This document shows, piece after piece, positions 12,801 through 23,414 of a stretch of 64,000 nucleotides of DNA (position 1 is its first letter; every line of letters starts with the position of its first letter). This stretch comes from Amphiura filiformis (Eukaryota > Echinodermata > Ophiuroidea > Amphilepidida > Amphiuridae), in assembly GCF_039555335.1 (NCBI RefSeq), contig NC_092628.1, positions 32,929,727 to 32,993,726 of the forward strand. Reading direction: 5' to 3'. The notes beneath the pieces are model-generated. The model had not been told where the DNA came from and did no database searches. It was given only the letters and a program-made list of their open reading frames with translations. The translations under genes were made by a program, and so were the position numbers.

Positions 12801-15616
12801 TTCTTTTCGACTAGACCAAATTGCTGAGGCCAATCCCGACCTATCAAGAGCTTGATTTATAGCATTTGTAATGTTGTAAAACCGTCGGTTCCCATTTTGG
12901 TAGTCTCTCTAGTAGTAGGTTTTTTGTCCCGGTAAAGCGTGAGAAAGGTGTAATCAAACGCCTAATACTAGGAACGTCATTGGTCAAGTCAAGAAAGCGT
13001 GTTGACATAATAATAGTATAGTGTACTAATTCACCCGTACTTATTTTCTTGAAGGGAAATTATTCCGATATGTTGGAGTAAGTTAAGTAGGCCTACGTAT
13101 ATCAATTCCTTGACTCAGAATCCCGTCTATTATTTCTCATTATCAAGCAGATCATTTTCATAAACGTTCTTATTTATTTTTCAGGCTACCAGACCCACCA
13201 AAACGTCTTTCATCGGAATTGAACTCCACTGTTGTTACGGGTCTTAAGCCAGACACCAACTATTATTTTTGTTTGTCGATGAGGAATAAGCTGGCTGAAA
13301 GCGAGAAGAATTGCTTAGACGTTCCAATTAAAACCATTAAAGAAACAGGTTAGCACACACACACCCCCACCCCCACCCCACACCCCCGACAAACCCGAAG
13401 ATTTTAACAGCAACGTTTACTTCACTTTGATCTCCGCACAAATATAATCCCGATGGTATATTAGGTTTTCTTTTTGACTTGACCAAAATTAGTAGTGTTG
13501 CGAACACACCCTTAATAAGTGTACTCCAAATAATAGTATTACTCATAGTCACCATAGTAGTATGGCCATAGTTTTATAGCTATTATAAGGATAAACCTAA
13601 TCATATAAACCTATTCTTAAGGGTTACCCTTATCCTAAAACGCAAGGACAGAAATCTGTGAATAATATATCGTCATGCCCTGCTAGTGAAGCATTCAGTC
13701 CACTTTCTTAATTTAATTTAAAAAAATTGTATTATTGGCTGCTCCCGGTGGCTGCTGAGACACGTGAGAGAGGAAGTGGCCGTCACTAGTAAACTTTACC
13801 TGCATTCCAGCAATCCACTGATGTTTCGTATAGCGCATTTGGATAAGCTACAGGAAATCTAATCAGGAGCTAATGATCCCCCGGTTCGATCCACAAGAAT
13901 AGTAATAGTACTAATTTTGTGATCCTTGTTATTCAATATTGTGTTGCAGGCATTAACGCCGTTCTTATTTGGATCAGCCTGCTAGGTGTGTGTTTGCTCG
14001 GGGTATGTGTTGTCTTCTTCACATACTGGGTGAAGAAATCAGATGTCACTAAACCTGGACCTAAAATATTTATTCCAAAGGAAGTGAAGAGGTACCAGGT
14101 AAGCCGTGATTAATTAATGGGTCAAATGGGTAACCACAGTAACATCTAAACATTAGATTGAGACAATAAATTCAGATTTGTTCGTGTAGATGGATCAGTT
14201 CGCTGTCACGTTATAACAATAATCCTCGTCGTCGTCGTCATTATCATCTTACATACATCACCATCATTTGACATCATCATCGTCATTATCATCGTCATCA
14301 TCGTTAATACATCGTCATCATTTGTTTTCATATCAATTTCATTGTCAAATCAGAACCTCAATGTACCATGAAGCACCACCTATGCCTCTGCATGTGGCAA
14401 TGTATTGAACATTGTTTCCCAATCCTGATTTCAATTTCTTTTACTACTTAATAAACAGATTAACGGGACAAAAGTTTTCAACACCATAGAAAAGGAAATC
14501 TTCGATGATATTCAACCTCCTCCTTCCTATGATGATTACGTACGTATTAGATCTATAAGCTCATCCAACAATATTTCATCGGACAATTACGAGATCAACG
14601 AGGAAACGAATAGCAACGAGTATATAGGCGCTGAGGACGACATAAAGGATGACATTGCAGCGACAGTCGATAGTGATCGCAGCATAACGGACAGCGCGTC
14701 TGTCTTTCCTGCATTATCAGATTTCCTTACGTTCTCTCGTAACGGAACTGAAGTTGATGGCGAAATTAATTACAATATCTTGGTCGAGGGTCAATCGGGG
14801 AAAGTATTGAAACCAATGGTAAATCAAACACGCTCTAGTAGCTACGGTAATTTATTTACAAAGACTGACAAAGAAACCATGAAAACAAAAGGGACCTGTT
14901 CGGTACTTAATTTAGAATATGCGGAGCTTTGCGGAGCCCAGTTAGGAGATATGTATGCTAAGTGTGCCTCAATTGGTGCTGAGCCATGTTGGGGTCATGA
15001 CCACAACGGAGATGTGTATGCCCAATGTGCCTCAATTGGTGCTGAGCCAAGTTTGGGTCATGACGACAAAGGAGATACATATGCTAAGTGTGCCTCAATT
15101 GGTGCTGAGCCAAGTTGGGGTCATGACGACAAAGGTGATACGTATGCTAAGTGTGCTTCAATTGGTGCTGAGCCAGGTTGGGTTCATGGCGACAACGGTG
15201 ATGTGTATGCTAAGTGTGCCTCAATTGGTGCTGAGCCAGGTTGGGGTCATGACCACAACGGAGATGTGTATGCTAAGTGTGCCTCTATTGGTGCTGAGCC
15301 AGGTTGGTGCCATGGCGATAAAGAAGCCGGAGATATGTATGCTAAGTGTGCCTCAATTAGTGCTGAGCCAGGTTGTGGTTACGACGACACCGGTGATATA
15401 TATGCTAAGTGTGCCTCAATTGGTGCTGAGCCAGGTTGGTGTCATGATGACAAAGGAGCCGGAGATGTGTATGCTAAGTGTGCCTCAATTGGTGCTGAGC
15501 CAGATTGGGGTCACGACGACAAAGAGGGAGAAGAAGCAAAAGAAGTCATGATTGCACCAGGATTAGGGTGTAATGGTTACATACGACGCATGTCCCGCGA
15601 AAACATAATTATGTAA
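884..15616 (+). CDS. gp130-like class I cytokine receptor (5' end outside window)
   Basis: Twelve exons: 884-1156, 1891-2023, 2782-2987, 4622-4773, 5955-6123, 8404-8492, 10851-10965, 11201-11299, 11711-11852, 13185-13348, 13950-14098, 14459-15616. All junctions agree in phase and give 948 residues before a TAA; the start codon and signal peptide lie upstream. Exon 1 is an Ig domain (LTC...IRWYD...NYYCGF). Exons 2-3 are the first cytokine-binding half with the C-x9-C-x-[WY] signature (VTC...YWCEYEE). Exons 4-5 are the second half, ending in a degenerate WSXWS box (SNWSH). Exons 6-8 and 9-10 are two FNIII domains. Exon 11 holds the membrane helix (INAVLIWISLLGVCLLGVCV) and a proline-containing Box1-like stretch (KPGPKIFIP). 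Exon 12 is the tail, with a PPxY motif (PPPSYDDY) and nine tyrosine repeats. Family knowledge: such receptors bind helical cytokines and signal through JAK/STAT. The donor of exon 3 (GTCATA) is weak but its phase fits. Ligand unknown. Confidence 0.88.
2410..2603 (-). promoter_or_regulatory. Three histone-type 3' stem-loops in an 89-bp tandem repeat
   Basis: On the minus strand GGCTCTTTTCAGAGCC occurs at 2410-2425, 2499-2514 and 2588-2603, exactly 89 bp apart. It has a 6-bp stem and the TTTC loop of replication-dependent histone mRNA 3' ends. Two copies keep AAC before and ACCA after it, as in true histone 3' ends. The rest of the 89-bp unit (for example CAGATAGGCGA) is also repeated. No histone coding sequence is seen nearby; this is probably a relic of a histone cluster inserted in intron 2 of the receptor gene, on the opposite strand. 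Confidence 0.7.
3033..3644. mobile_element. Foldback element, intron 3 of receptor gene
   Basis: The left end (TACTGCCCAAAAGTATCCTT) reappears inverted near 3615-3644, and the inner arms also match: a run around 3185-3210 is the inverse of 3467-3500. The two arms make a long imperfect hairpin of about 610 bp. There is no open reading frame of interest; it resembles a MITE. Confidence 0.65.
3951..4218. mobile_element. Near-perfect foldback, about 270 bp
   Basis: Arms of about 120 bp starting AGATTTAATTTAAATCTGGT and ending with its inverse surround a short loop near 4075-4095. The arms are nearly identical, which suggests recent origin or gene conversion. Non-coding, in intron 3 of the receptor gene. 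Confidence 0.75.
4989..5655. mobile_element. TTAA-flanked foldback element, copy 1
   Basis: Starts TTAAGGGATCTGGAATGAGC and ends CATCCCTTAA. The arms are mutually inverted along most of their length, with the hairpin centre near 5310-5340. Full or partial relatives lie at 7912-8157, 22630-23294, 25033-25664 and 29629-31093. The conserved TTAA at both ends is the target-site type of piggyBac-group elements. No transposase is present, so it would be non-autonomous. It sits in intron 4 of the receptor gene. Confidence 0.75.
7217..7873. mobile_element. Long hairpin element, about 655 bp
   Basis: The whole segment is one inverted repeat. The left outer arm (GGTCTGAACCCTGGAATTAT, from 7224) returns inverted near 7838-7866, and pairing continues inward to a centre near 7530. 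Non-coding, in intron 5 of the receptor gene. Two ORF-like stretches in it are by-products of the T-rich centre. Confidence 0.75.
7912..8157. mobile_element. Half copy of the TTAA-flanked foldback
   Basis: Matches only the right half of the family (tract CATACACTTTAAGTA, then ATTTGATATCAG and GATGTGTCTGATGTGCTTTC). It starts about 40 bp after the preceding hairpin element and lacks the terminal CCCTTAA, so it is truncated at both ends. Confidence 0.6.
8574..9080. mobile_element. Foldback element, intron 6 of receptor gene
   Basis: The left arm (ACAGAAAGACATGTGAAAAA, then CTAATCTTTCACCTGTTTTAA) is repeated inverted at 8985-9080. The centre near 8800-8900 resembles part of the larger foldback at 42337-43079. 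Non-coding. Confidence 0.65.
9950..10337. mobile_element. MITE-like element, paired with 12112-12495
   Basis: Shares a long diverged match with 12112-12495: ACGATTTCC, then CAAAATGCTGAAATAATA, then AAGTTGGGACA, then TTTCATATTATAAGATCGTA. Both copies are bounded by inverted forms of TTAAAGCCATAATGTACGAT. A further inverted end lies at 10311-10337. Located in intron 6 of the receptor gene. Confidence 0.6.
10655..10805. repeat. Repeat shared (inverted) with 36370-36515
   Basis: Contains AGCAACCGCTGGCGGCGC, TTCAATGGTGGCTA and ATCGCGAGAATTG. The inverse of all three appears in order at 36370-36515, and a looser relative lies near 37090-37150. A dispersed non-coding element. Confidence 0.5.
12112..12495. 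mobile_element. MITE-like element, second copy
   Basis: Diverged partner of 9950-10275 in the same orientation, located in intron 9 of the receptor gene. It carries an extra segment near 12300-12380 with a short palindrome (CATAATTATGAATTATGAC). Confidence 0.6.
14215..14340. repeat. ATC/GTC trinucleotide microsatellite
   Basis: Interrupted CATCAT/CGTCGT tract in the intron just before the tail exon of the receptor gene. Simple sequence with no further signal. Confidence 0.8.
14948..15526 (+). repeat. Coding minisatellite: nine tyrosine-bearing tail repeats
   Basis: Within the last exon of the cytokine receptor lie nine tandem units of 63 bp, two of them 69 bp. Each encodes D-x-Y-A-[KQ]-C-A-S-I-[GS]-A-E-P followed by a Trp/Gly/His/Asp-rich spacer. 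Every copy keeps the tyrosine, with an acidic residue at -2, Ala at +1 and Cys at +3; eight have Lys and one Gln at +2. Unit lengths are multiples of three. The codons at 14926-14943 just before (YAELCGAQ) look like a divergent further copy. Tyrosine motifs in cytokine receptor tails are normally SH2 docking sites, so this is a candidate multiplied docking array; the SH2 partner cannot be named from the sequence. Confidence 0.9.
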
Positions 15617-17185
15617 TTTATTGTATGTCGATATCCATTTGACTTGTTATAATGTTCAAATTGTGTCGTCATTGTTCCGGAATTCGTCTAGTCTGCAAAG
15701 CAGCGGTAAATAACGGCCTTATTTTTTATCCATATGCTCCACTAAAACAAAGATGATGTAATTATAATTCATACATCATGTACATTGCGGTAAACTGAGA
15801 GCAATTCAGACTTCTACCTGATGAATATTTCACTGGATCAGGAAGAGGTGGGAAAACCTTTAGGTGGAACAAGTTATACAGCTGTTACGCTTTTGCTTGC
15901 AAATAACATATACTTCACATTTAGAGTTGCATAACAAGAAGATGGGTGTGTATAGTCCCCCGTAGTACCGCATCATGGTAGCGCTATGTCGACGATACAT
16001 TCTGTGTAATGAAAACAATTCACAACGAGGAACCAGCGCGTACCAGGACCACGGATGTACTAAACAATCTACTTAAGTCGGGTCGAAGAAGTTGTGGCAA
16101 GTTAATAATTACCTGTCAAACTCGTCAACACAATATCTTTTCTACTTCAGTATATTTGAAGAAATATGAAAATGCCCGGGCAAGCTGAAACGTTGCTGGG
16201 CAAGTAAAGAAAAATATCAACTGTAATCCAACCTAAAACAAACAATATTTTATACTTAAGGGCATGTTGATAAAGTTAAATGCCATACATCAATGTTAAT
16301 CAACAAAATGGGCCAAATTAATCAAGATGTACATGTATCTCAGACTTATGTAGCAATATGCGAAAGCAAACTTGTTTATGTGTATATAATGTATTTATTT
16401 ATATTCAAAAACTCCATTAATTTCCTGAACTCTAGAGTTCAAATTTCATTTCTCTGAAAAACATTTTTATTATCCACATATATGGAATACCAAACAAAAG
16501 GGGGCATACCCCTATTAGTACTTGGATGATTGACAACATATGACATATGAGCGAGTGTAGCTTGCTGGCCTATTATATCAGAGCTATTTATAGGTGGTGT
16601 ATTCATAGTGAAACAAATAAGCCCGTCTATTGAGCACTAATTTATTCCGAAACCTTTCTAAATTAAAACTAGAACTGTTTGTAAACAAGACAACGCCACG
16701 AATGAAGACCAAGTTCCATAATTTTGCATTGATGAGTGTCTGGAATGCTGGTAATACTCAAGAACTTTCATTTTGAAAGCGGAATTTACTTTAGTTGACC
16801 TTTTTTACCAAATGACCTTTTTGTGATCACATCAACAAAGTTTCATGACAATCCAACAGTTGATCTCAGATGACCTTGATATGACCTTAAAAACGTTGGT
16901 GCTTAATTATAATAATCCAACAATTATGCCTAGTTGACCTCATATGACATTGACATGTGATCACATCCAGCAAGTTTCATGACAATCTGACAATCTATAC
17001 TCACTTGACGCCCTTATCCTTGACGCCCTTGACCTGTCCTAGAAAATTGTTCGTGCTTACATCCATCATGTTTCATAACAATCCACCATCAGTATTGGGA
17101 ACACGCATCCTTAAAAAAAAACCATAAGTTTCTGTCAACTCTCCAATTCATAATTCAAAATTAATCTTTTTTTCTGTCTTTTACA
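15617..17185. other. Intergenic, after the receptor gene
   Basis: No host gene recognised. Apart from the reverse transcriptase fragment near 16 kb, 16790-17090 holds a degenerate repeat built on GATCACATC...AAGTTTCATGACAATC, which recurs about every 130-190 bp. No AATAAA was found close after the receptor stop, so the 3' end of its mRNA is unplaced. Confidence 0.5.
15961..16041 (+). pseudogene. Reverse transcriptase fragment (Penelope-like?)
   Basis: From 15976 one frame reads W-stop-RYVDDTFCVMK, matching the catalytic YVDD block and its surroundings as seen in Penelope-like elements. The in-frame TAG, the short length and the absence of other RT motifs show a dead fragment. A non-LTR origin cannot be excluded. 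Confidence 0.4.
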
Positions 17186-17782
17186 AATGAATATATGAAT
17201 ACAAAACCCACCCAAGTCCATACGTTGGCCAAATTGAGTTAAGCATGGGAAATTGTTGCTATACATAGGCCTGTCATATGTATGAAAGATGTGTGAGAAA
17301 CAGCATGTATGAAAGAACCACCCAATTCCGTGATTTGAGTCTTGTAACACATTGATTGAAATCCAGTATGTATAAAAGTCCACTTGTAACACATTCCTTG
17401 CTGGAGAGTGACTTTTGAAAAAAAAAATGGGTTTAATAAAGGAACGTGTGTGGTTTATATTACATGGCAGAATGCTTATCAACATTATACATACCTGTGT
17501 GCTTTATTTTGTATTATCTTACTAGTGGTAATCTCATTCTAACGTTGTTGTCTTTGTATATGATTCAAAAAACCACCCAAGTCCAATATTTAAAATGAAC
17601 CCTACAAAGTCCCTGAAATGCTAATGGTCATACTTTATACAGTTTAATCCACTCATTTGCACGTAAAACTTACCATATTGACCAGGTAAATCTAACTTAA
17701 GGAATTAAAATGATACACAGGTTTTTCTCTCAAAATCACTTCCCATGGACTTGGGTGGGTTTTGTATTCATGTATTCAAATG
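17186..17782. mobile_element. Foldback element, about 600 bp
   Basis: The left end (ATACAAAACCCACCCAAGTCC) is present inverted at 17745-17782, and the phrase ACCACCCAAGTCC recurs at 17571. A non-coding element; the 116-residue minus-strand reading frame inside it matches nothing I recognise. Confidence 0.55.
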
Positions 17783-18759
17783 TTTAGAATTAAAAGGGCA
17801 TTTCGTGATCGACAGCCTCATCCCCCACTTTCCTCAAAAATGTTGAGATTTTTATACCACTGGAAACCTCTGGCTACATAATGTTTATGTACCAAAGATT
17901 TCTTGCAGATTAAATCGTTCAGCAAATATATCGTCAAATTTGAATTTATCATGCATAACTCGCAAACGCAAAATCGGAATCAACTGACATTTTAGGAATA
18001 AGCTTCTTTTTTGGATATCTACTGAAAAATGTCATAAAAAGAGGATGCTGGGATCACGAAATCCTCCTTTAGTATTAAGAAGAACATTGTAGTTTCTTAG
18101 TTAAATGGTGAAAAATGTTGTTCCCTAGCCCATACAACTTCTTGCTACCCCACTCGCCGTAAATCATAACATTTCATTTCAAAATATATATTTTCAATTT
18201 GATTTCGGCATTTGCCTGCAGGAGCATTATTTAAAATTAAAAAAAATAGAACAATTAGTCCAGTATATACGAGGGTTTAATGTGCATCCCCCAGGACTCT
18301 ACCAAACCAACCTTTTTAGCTTCCTTTTATGGTCCTATAACACATTCAAGATGTTAACAAAATAATTCCCGGCACTCCGGCCATTTTCAAGGTCAAAGGT
18401 CAACACAGTGGTCAAATTGTAAAGTTGCTCAAATTTGGTTAAAAAGCACACCACCTTATTCCTCAATATTTCAAGGATTCAGAAAAAGTATAGTTTGACC
18501 TACCTGCGACATTCCGTTCTTGAGGTATAAGCAAAAAGGTCAAATCTGGGGGGGGTCATTTTTGGCCAGTGCCGTGATAAGCTGATAGCGCTATCTGGTT
18601 TTTTTAGTGTACTTAAAGTTATGCAAGGTTTTTTGAATTTAAACAACTAAGGGAATCAAACAACTTTTTATCATGAAATATAAGGTATAACTCATATTAT
18701 TTGGCTAGTTTAAATTTAAAATATATGTAAATAGCGCCCTCAATTTGCACACAAACATA
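17783..18759. other. Intergenic, nothing recognised
   Basis: AT-rich sequence with no coding signal, no clear inverted repeat and no RNA gene that I can see. Confidence 0.5.
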
Positions 18760-19072
18760 GGCGTAGATGGGGGGGGGGGGATGCGGGGACAAATCCCCCA
18801 ATATTTTGCCAGGGGGGATGGTCCATACAATCATCCCCTAATGTTGACGCCTGAGAATGGGTTTCTGACCAAATTACCCTCATATTTGCCCATTTTAGCC
18901 ACAAAAGTGCAAAATAAAAGCGCGCATTTATTCTACTTTAACACCATATTTCATCAGTTTAGCTTCAAAATAGCAAAAACCTATTCTGTCGCCAAAAGGT
19001 GCTGGATTGACTATACTTCAAGAATTTTTTCCAACTCCACCCCCCCCATGTCAAAAAGAAATCTACGCCACT
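18760..19072. mobile_element. GCGTAG-type MITE
   Basis: Begins GGCGTAGATGG with a G run and ends with a C run followed by TCTACGCCACTGA. Relatives are at 466-705 (inverted), 52856-52975 and 56487-56800, all bounded by GCGTAG/CTACGC. Non-autonomous and non-coding. Confidence 0.55.
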
Positions 19073-19667
19073 GAACACAAATGTACAGTTTATAGAATTT
19101 AAATTACCACAAAAAAGCAGAAAAAGATTAATAATTTGATATAGAAACGAAAGTCTATGTTAAAAGTTGCTACAAAATATATACAGTTTATTAATGTGAC
19201 AGCTTTTGGTATTAATAAAAATAATAAATGGTCACATCAAACAACCGTCTTGTAGCCTTGCGGGGGCCTGATGGCTATTGTATTTTTGTAGTACGAGGTA
19301 GACAATTAAAGGTAGACGTATAAGGTAGACAATTAAAAAAAATAATTATCTATTCCAACTTTAATGACACCTCTGTCACTTTCAAAGATGTATTATAGTG
19401 ATTTGGTGCGACAGGGGACCTGTTCAATGCTAAGCAAATTAATGGTGTATTGATTCTATTGTATTCAAACACACACGAACCTCCTCTCACAGTGAATGGA
19501 ATTTGTCCAGCATGATGTCACCAGGTGTCACCGTATAGCTGGAACTTAACTAAAGCCAAGCTTGTCAACTAACCCAACTTCATCTGTAATGAATATGAAA
19601 ATAAAGCAAATTCCCATGCCATGTCAGCAATAATAGTATGAGCCCAAATTAAAGATGTTGGGGGAGC

Positions 19668-19905
19668 GTTCACAAATACTTGTAACAGGGGGGCCTGATG
19701 CAAGAAGAAAAATTCACATATATTTTTCAGGGCTTCCCTTTCGGATCTGAAATTATTTTCAGGGACCCCTTTTTAGCCATGAAAAATGAACGTCAACCCC
19801 ATAGAAAATAGTGTGAACTCATGTTCTACGAATTAAGTTGATATTTTTAATTTTTCAGCCCCCCCTGCATCAGATCCCCGTCACAAGTGTTTGTGAACGG
19901 TCTCT
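19668..19905. mobile_element. Small foldback; inverted relative at 43310-43590
   Basis: The ends are mutually inverted (GTTCACAAATACTTGTAACA against TCACAAGTGTTTGTGAAC). The inside holds GAACGTCAACCCCATAGAAA, found inverted at 43440-43462. A short dispersed element. Confidence 0.6.
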
Positions 19906-20056
19906 TATTGAACATAAATTCCGCCAACGTTGGGTGTAACAAATAAAGTGATTATTATACAAACCTGAGTTAGAAAACACCCACATAGCACCCAAATGGC
20001 TTCTTTTAAAACTCCTTGTGAAAACCACTTCGTGGCAAAAATTACTATTATACCCA

Positions 20057-22613
20057 TGTAAGGGGTTGTGCATTAATTTTTTAATGCACAGCCCGGGGGA
20101 GATATTTCCGAACGGCCGCCAAAAATCGTCCCCCCCCCCCTCGGCCTGCCAAAAATCGCTTTCCCCCCTCTCTGCCCGCCAAAAAAATCTTTTCCCCCTT
20201 GCTCTTTGCACATGCAAATTTGTGGGATCCCTATTTGCAAACCCCAAATGGTCTAGCTATATGTTGCACAGTGTCGACATCCTATACGATAAATATAAAT
20301 TTAATACTCCGTTGGTGAGCGACGGGCGAGTGGTATTTCACCGAACACAAGAAAAGGAGTTCTATCTGATTGGCTAGCAATCGATCGCTTAGGTCGCTTA
20401 GTAGTCAACTACAAACTCAAAACTGAGCAATTTATTCAATTCGATTGAAATCGATATTCTATTATTGACGTGGATAAAGAGCGTGATAGTGTGGCAATAA
20501 TGTACATTGTATTGCAGCTGGATTTTACATGCATTCCTTTATATTATTATTTTCTCAAAGAGTTGAATATGATCACAATTTTTACCCAGGATTTCAATTT
20601 TTTTACCCGCAAATTGCAGTTAAACATATCCACAGCAAAATACCGGTCCTCACTAATTAGTGTATTTAATTTCCAGTTAGTGTATTTAAGATAAAACCTG
20701 ACAACAAATAAAATTTTCTTGCAATAGAAATATCATATGGGATACTGATATGGTAGGCCGCAACCGCCACAACGTGGAGCTGCTACGCGTAGCTGACGTT
20801 TTGCTCCGTGGAGCCAAATTGACCAATCATGATCATGTTAGAGTTTTTCATTACTCGGAGGTAAAACTGACCAATTAAGTACGACTTACTCATTACGTGA
20901 AGCGAATTTATTCATTAAGAATTTGCCAGACGAGCGTCACGTAGTTGCAAGATATCCTCGGTCACGAAAGTTATGATTCAAAAAGTAGTTTATGAAAAGT
21001 ACGAACTGACTTATTATTAAGATGGACATGCACTCATAAGAAACTCATACAGTATTGTACATAACTATATAGCTAGGCAGAGTGGTGGTAAACTATGCAC
21101 ACAGTTCTGCGATCTGCAGTGTATCGCCGGGAGCTAATTTGTATAACTTGCGCGGTGTCCCTGCGGAATTCGACCTTCAGCAAACAGCAAACCAGTTCGG
21201 ATTTACTTTATATACTAGTAGTAGGCCATACATACTGTAGTTACTGTCCGTTTTCCTATACACAATACTCAGTGCGCTCACCATTGACGCGTGACCTCTA
21301 CAAATAGTGTATGTTAGAAGTATAGGCCATTGCCTAGTTGACGTCACTGTGTAAAAAATAACCGGCCAATATTTAAAGTATTCTCTGAAATTCTAGAAAA
21401 TATAGTTTTGTAACATGTCCTAAATTTTTAGCTAATTTAGGTGTTTGGAAATATTGGTACTTTTGTACCAAAAATATGAAGAAATTATTTCTAAACCGTG
21501 TTAAGTCATTAAGCTTCTCATTTTCAAGAACGCTGGTTAACAATAAGCAGACTATTGTCTCATTTCGTAAACAAAAGCCCACAGTATTGTTACCTTGCGT
21601 TCGCTTTATAATCGTTCACCCAACTGAAACTATAATACCAGCTCATTGCTCATTGCACAGGTAAAACAGACACAAGTGCAGTGTGTATTTAACCAGAGAA
21701 GATCTGATGTAACATAGTTGAGCTGTTTTCATTGAGTGTTATCTTGGTTTAATAGCTTTTAATAGGGTTTAAGTCCTTCAAAGGTCGTGGTGAGTTCTAC
21801 TGTAGACATGACTGCATCATGATTATTTTAAAGTCAACAACATTCAACAATATGATCACCGTGATAGTATGAGAGTATCAGTACCGTGGGTGTCAGTGAT
21901 CCTGGCCTGACACATTAGACAAACAAACAAACAAACACGCCACACACATAACACATGCATGCAAGGTAACATTGACTATACACTAATCAAACAATGGTAT
22001 TGATCCTGTACAACTGGTCGTGGTTTATTTACAATCGATTCATTTAAAATCCCCATAGTAAACATTAATTTTGGCAAGAGTTTTCTCTCTCTGGAACGAG
22101 GATGCATTCACTGGCTCCGCGTAATGAAAAGATCTAACATGATTGGTCAATTTAGCTCCGCGAAGCGAAAAGTAAGCTACGCGTAGCAGCTCCACGTTGT
22201 GGCGGTTACGGCCAGCCATATATTGATCATGCGAAAATCGTAAAACATAGAATAGAAACAGTGTGGCAGGCTCTCAAAATCTCAAATTGTATGCTTAGCC
22301 TGAGTCGCACGGCCTATCTCGAACAAAATCACCATGCGTAGTTGTTGAAAAAACGTGAGGATTCATCGTACTATCACGGCAATTTTTAACACGAAGATAT
22401 AGGGATGATGACGGTGTGTGTTGCGAGCGCATCGAGGAGAAAAATTTACATATTTTTCCGTACTGTTTTCCTAAGCAGTTCTAGAGCGTTTTATTTAAAA
22501 GGCACCCCATGAATGTGTGCCAAAAATGCTTGCCCCCCCTTTCGGCTCGTACAAAATGTCTTGACCCCCCAATTTTACCCTCCTCAGGGCTCATAATTAT
22601 TGCACAGCCCCTA
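20057..22613. mobile_element. Composite element: outer ends of a GGGGCTGTGCA family
   Basis: The left end (GGGGTTGTGCATTAATT, followed by CCGCCAAAAATCG and C runs) and the right end (CCCCCC, CTCATAATTATTGCACAGCCCC) are inverted relatives, so the 2.5 kb between them may be one element. A second inverted-repeat element (20748-22222) lies inside it. No transposase reading frame is seen. Confidence 0.45.
20748..22222. mobile_element. Element with about 120-bp terminal inverted repeats
   Basis: The ends ACCGCCACAACGTGGAGCTG and its inverse are followed inward by matching GCTACGCGTAGC, AATTGACCAATCATG and TTTTTCATTAC blocks, giving terminal inverted repeats of about 120 bp. The 1.2 kb interior has no long reading frame, so this is a non-autonomous DNA transposon. 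It lies inside the larger element at 20057-22613. Confidence 0.65.
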
Positions 22614-22629
22614 AGTAATTCGCCTGACG

Positions 22630-23294
22630 TTAAGGGCTGGGGTATGAACGTTTGGACAGTATTTATTTTGGGACATTAGAGCACATCAGACATATCGAAT
22701 TGCATTCTGAATACGAAGAAAGTCATTCTGATATCAAATAATTTTGATTTTTTGAAATTCACAATTTAATGCACATTTTATGGCAAATCATTAAAAATTG
22801 ATATTTTTGATATTTAACATTACTTGAAGTTTACTTTATAAATCTGATGATTTATACTTAATGTGTATGTAGGTGGGATGAAAAGCCGACGATCAATTGA
22901 AAATGTTGACCTTTTATATTGAAGATATGGATTTTTTTCCTAAAACACCAAAAAAAAAATAGGTCTTTTGGGAAAAAATCCATATCTTCAATATGAAAGG
23001 TCAAAATTTTCAATTGACCGTCGGCATTTCTCCTGCTACATACACTTTAAGAATATATCATTAGATTTATATAATTTACTTCGAGGACTGTTATATATCA
23101 AAATTTGAAAAATATCAATTTTTATAATTTGTCATAAAATTTGTATTATATTGTGATTTTCAAAAATGAAAATTATTTGATATCAGAAAGACATGCTTCG
23201 TATTCAGAATGCAATTCGATAGGTCTGAGGTGCTCTCATGTCCCACAAAAAATACTGTCGAAACACAATAAACGCTCATTTTAGATCCCTTAAG
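22630..23294. mobile_element. TTAA-flanked foldback element, copy 2
   Basis: Full-length member of the family described at 4989-5655, beginning TTAAGGGCTGGGGTATGAAC and ending AGATCCCTTAA. The hairpin centre is near 22940-22970. It starts 17 bp after the composite element ends. Confidence 0.75.
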
Positions 23295-23414
23295 TCCACT
23301 AAGAATAATCCCCGGAATCACACCACCACTCTTCGCCATACATATATTCTCCCAGCCACATTTCCCTAACATAATATGAAATTTAAAAAAAATTAATGAC
23401 ATTTTTTTTGTCAG

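Noticed and set aside
19870-20377. Reading frames of about 120 codons on both strands
   Set aside because: They cross the repeat ends with C runs at 20057-20200 and show only repeat-derived residues.
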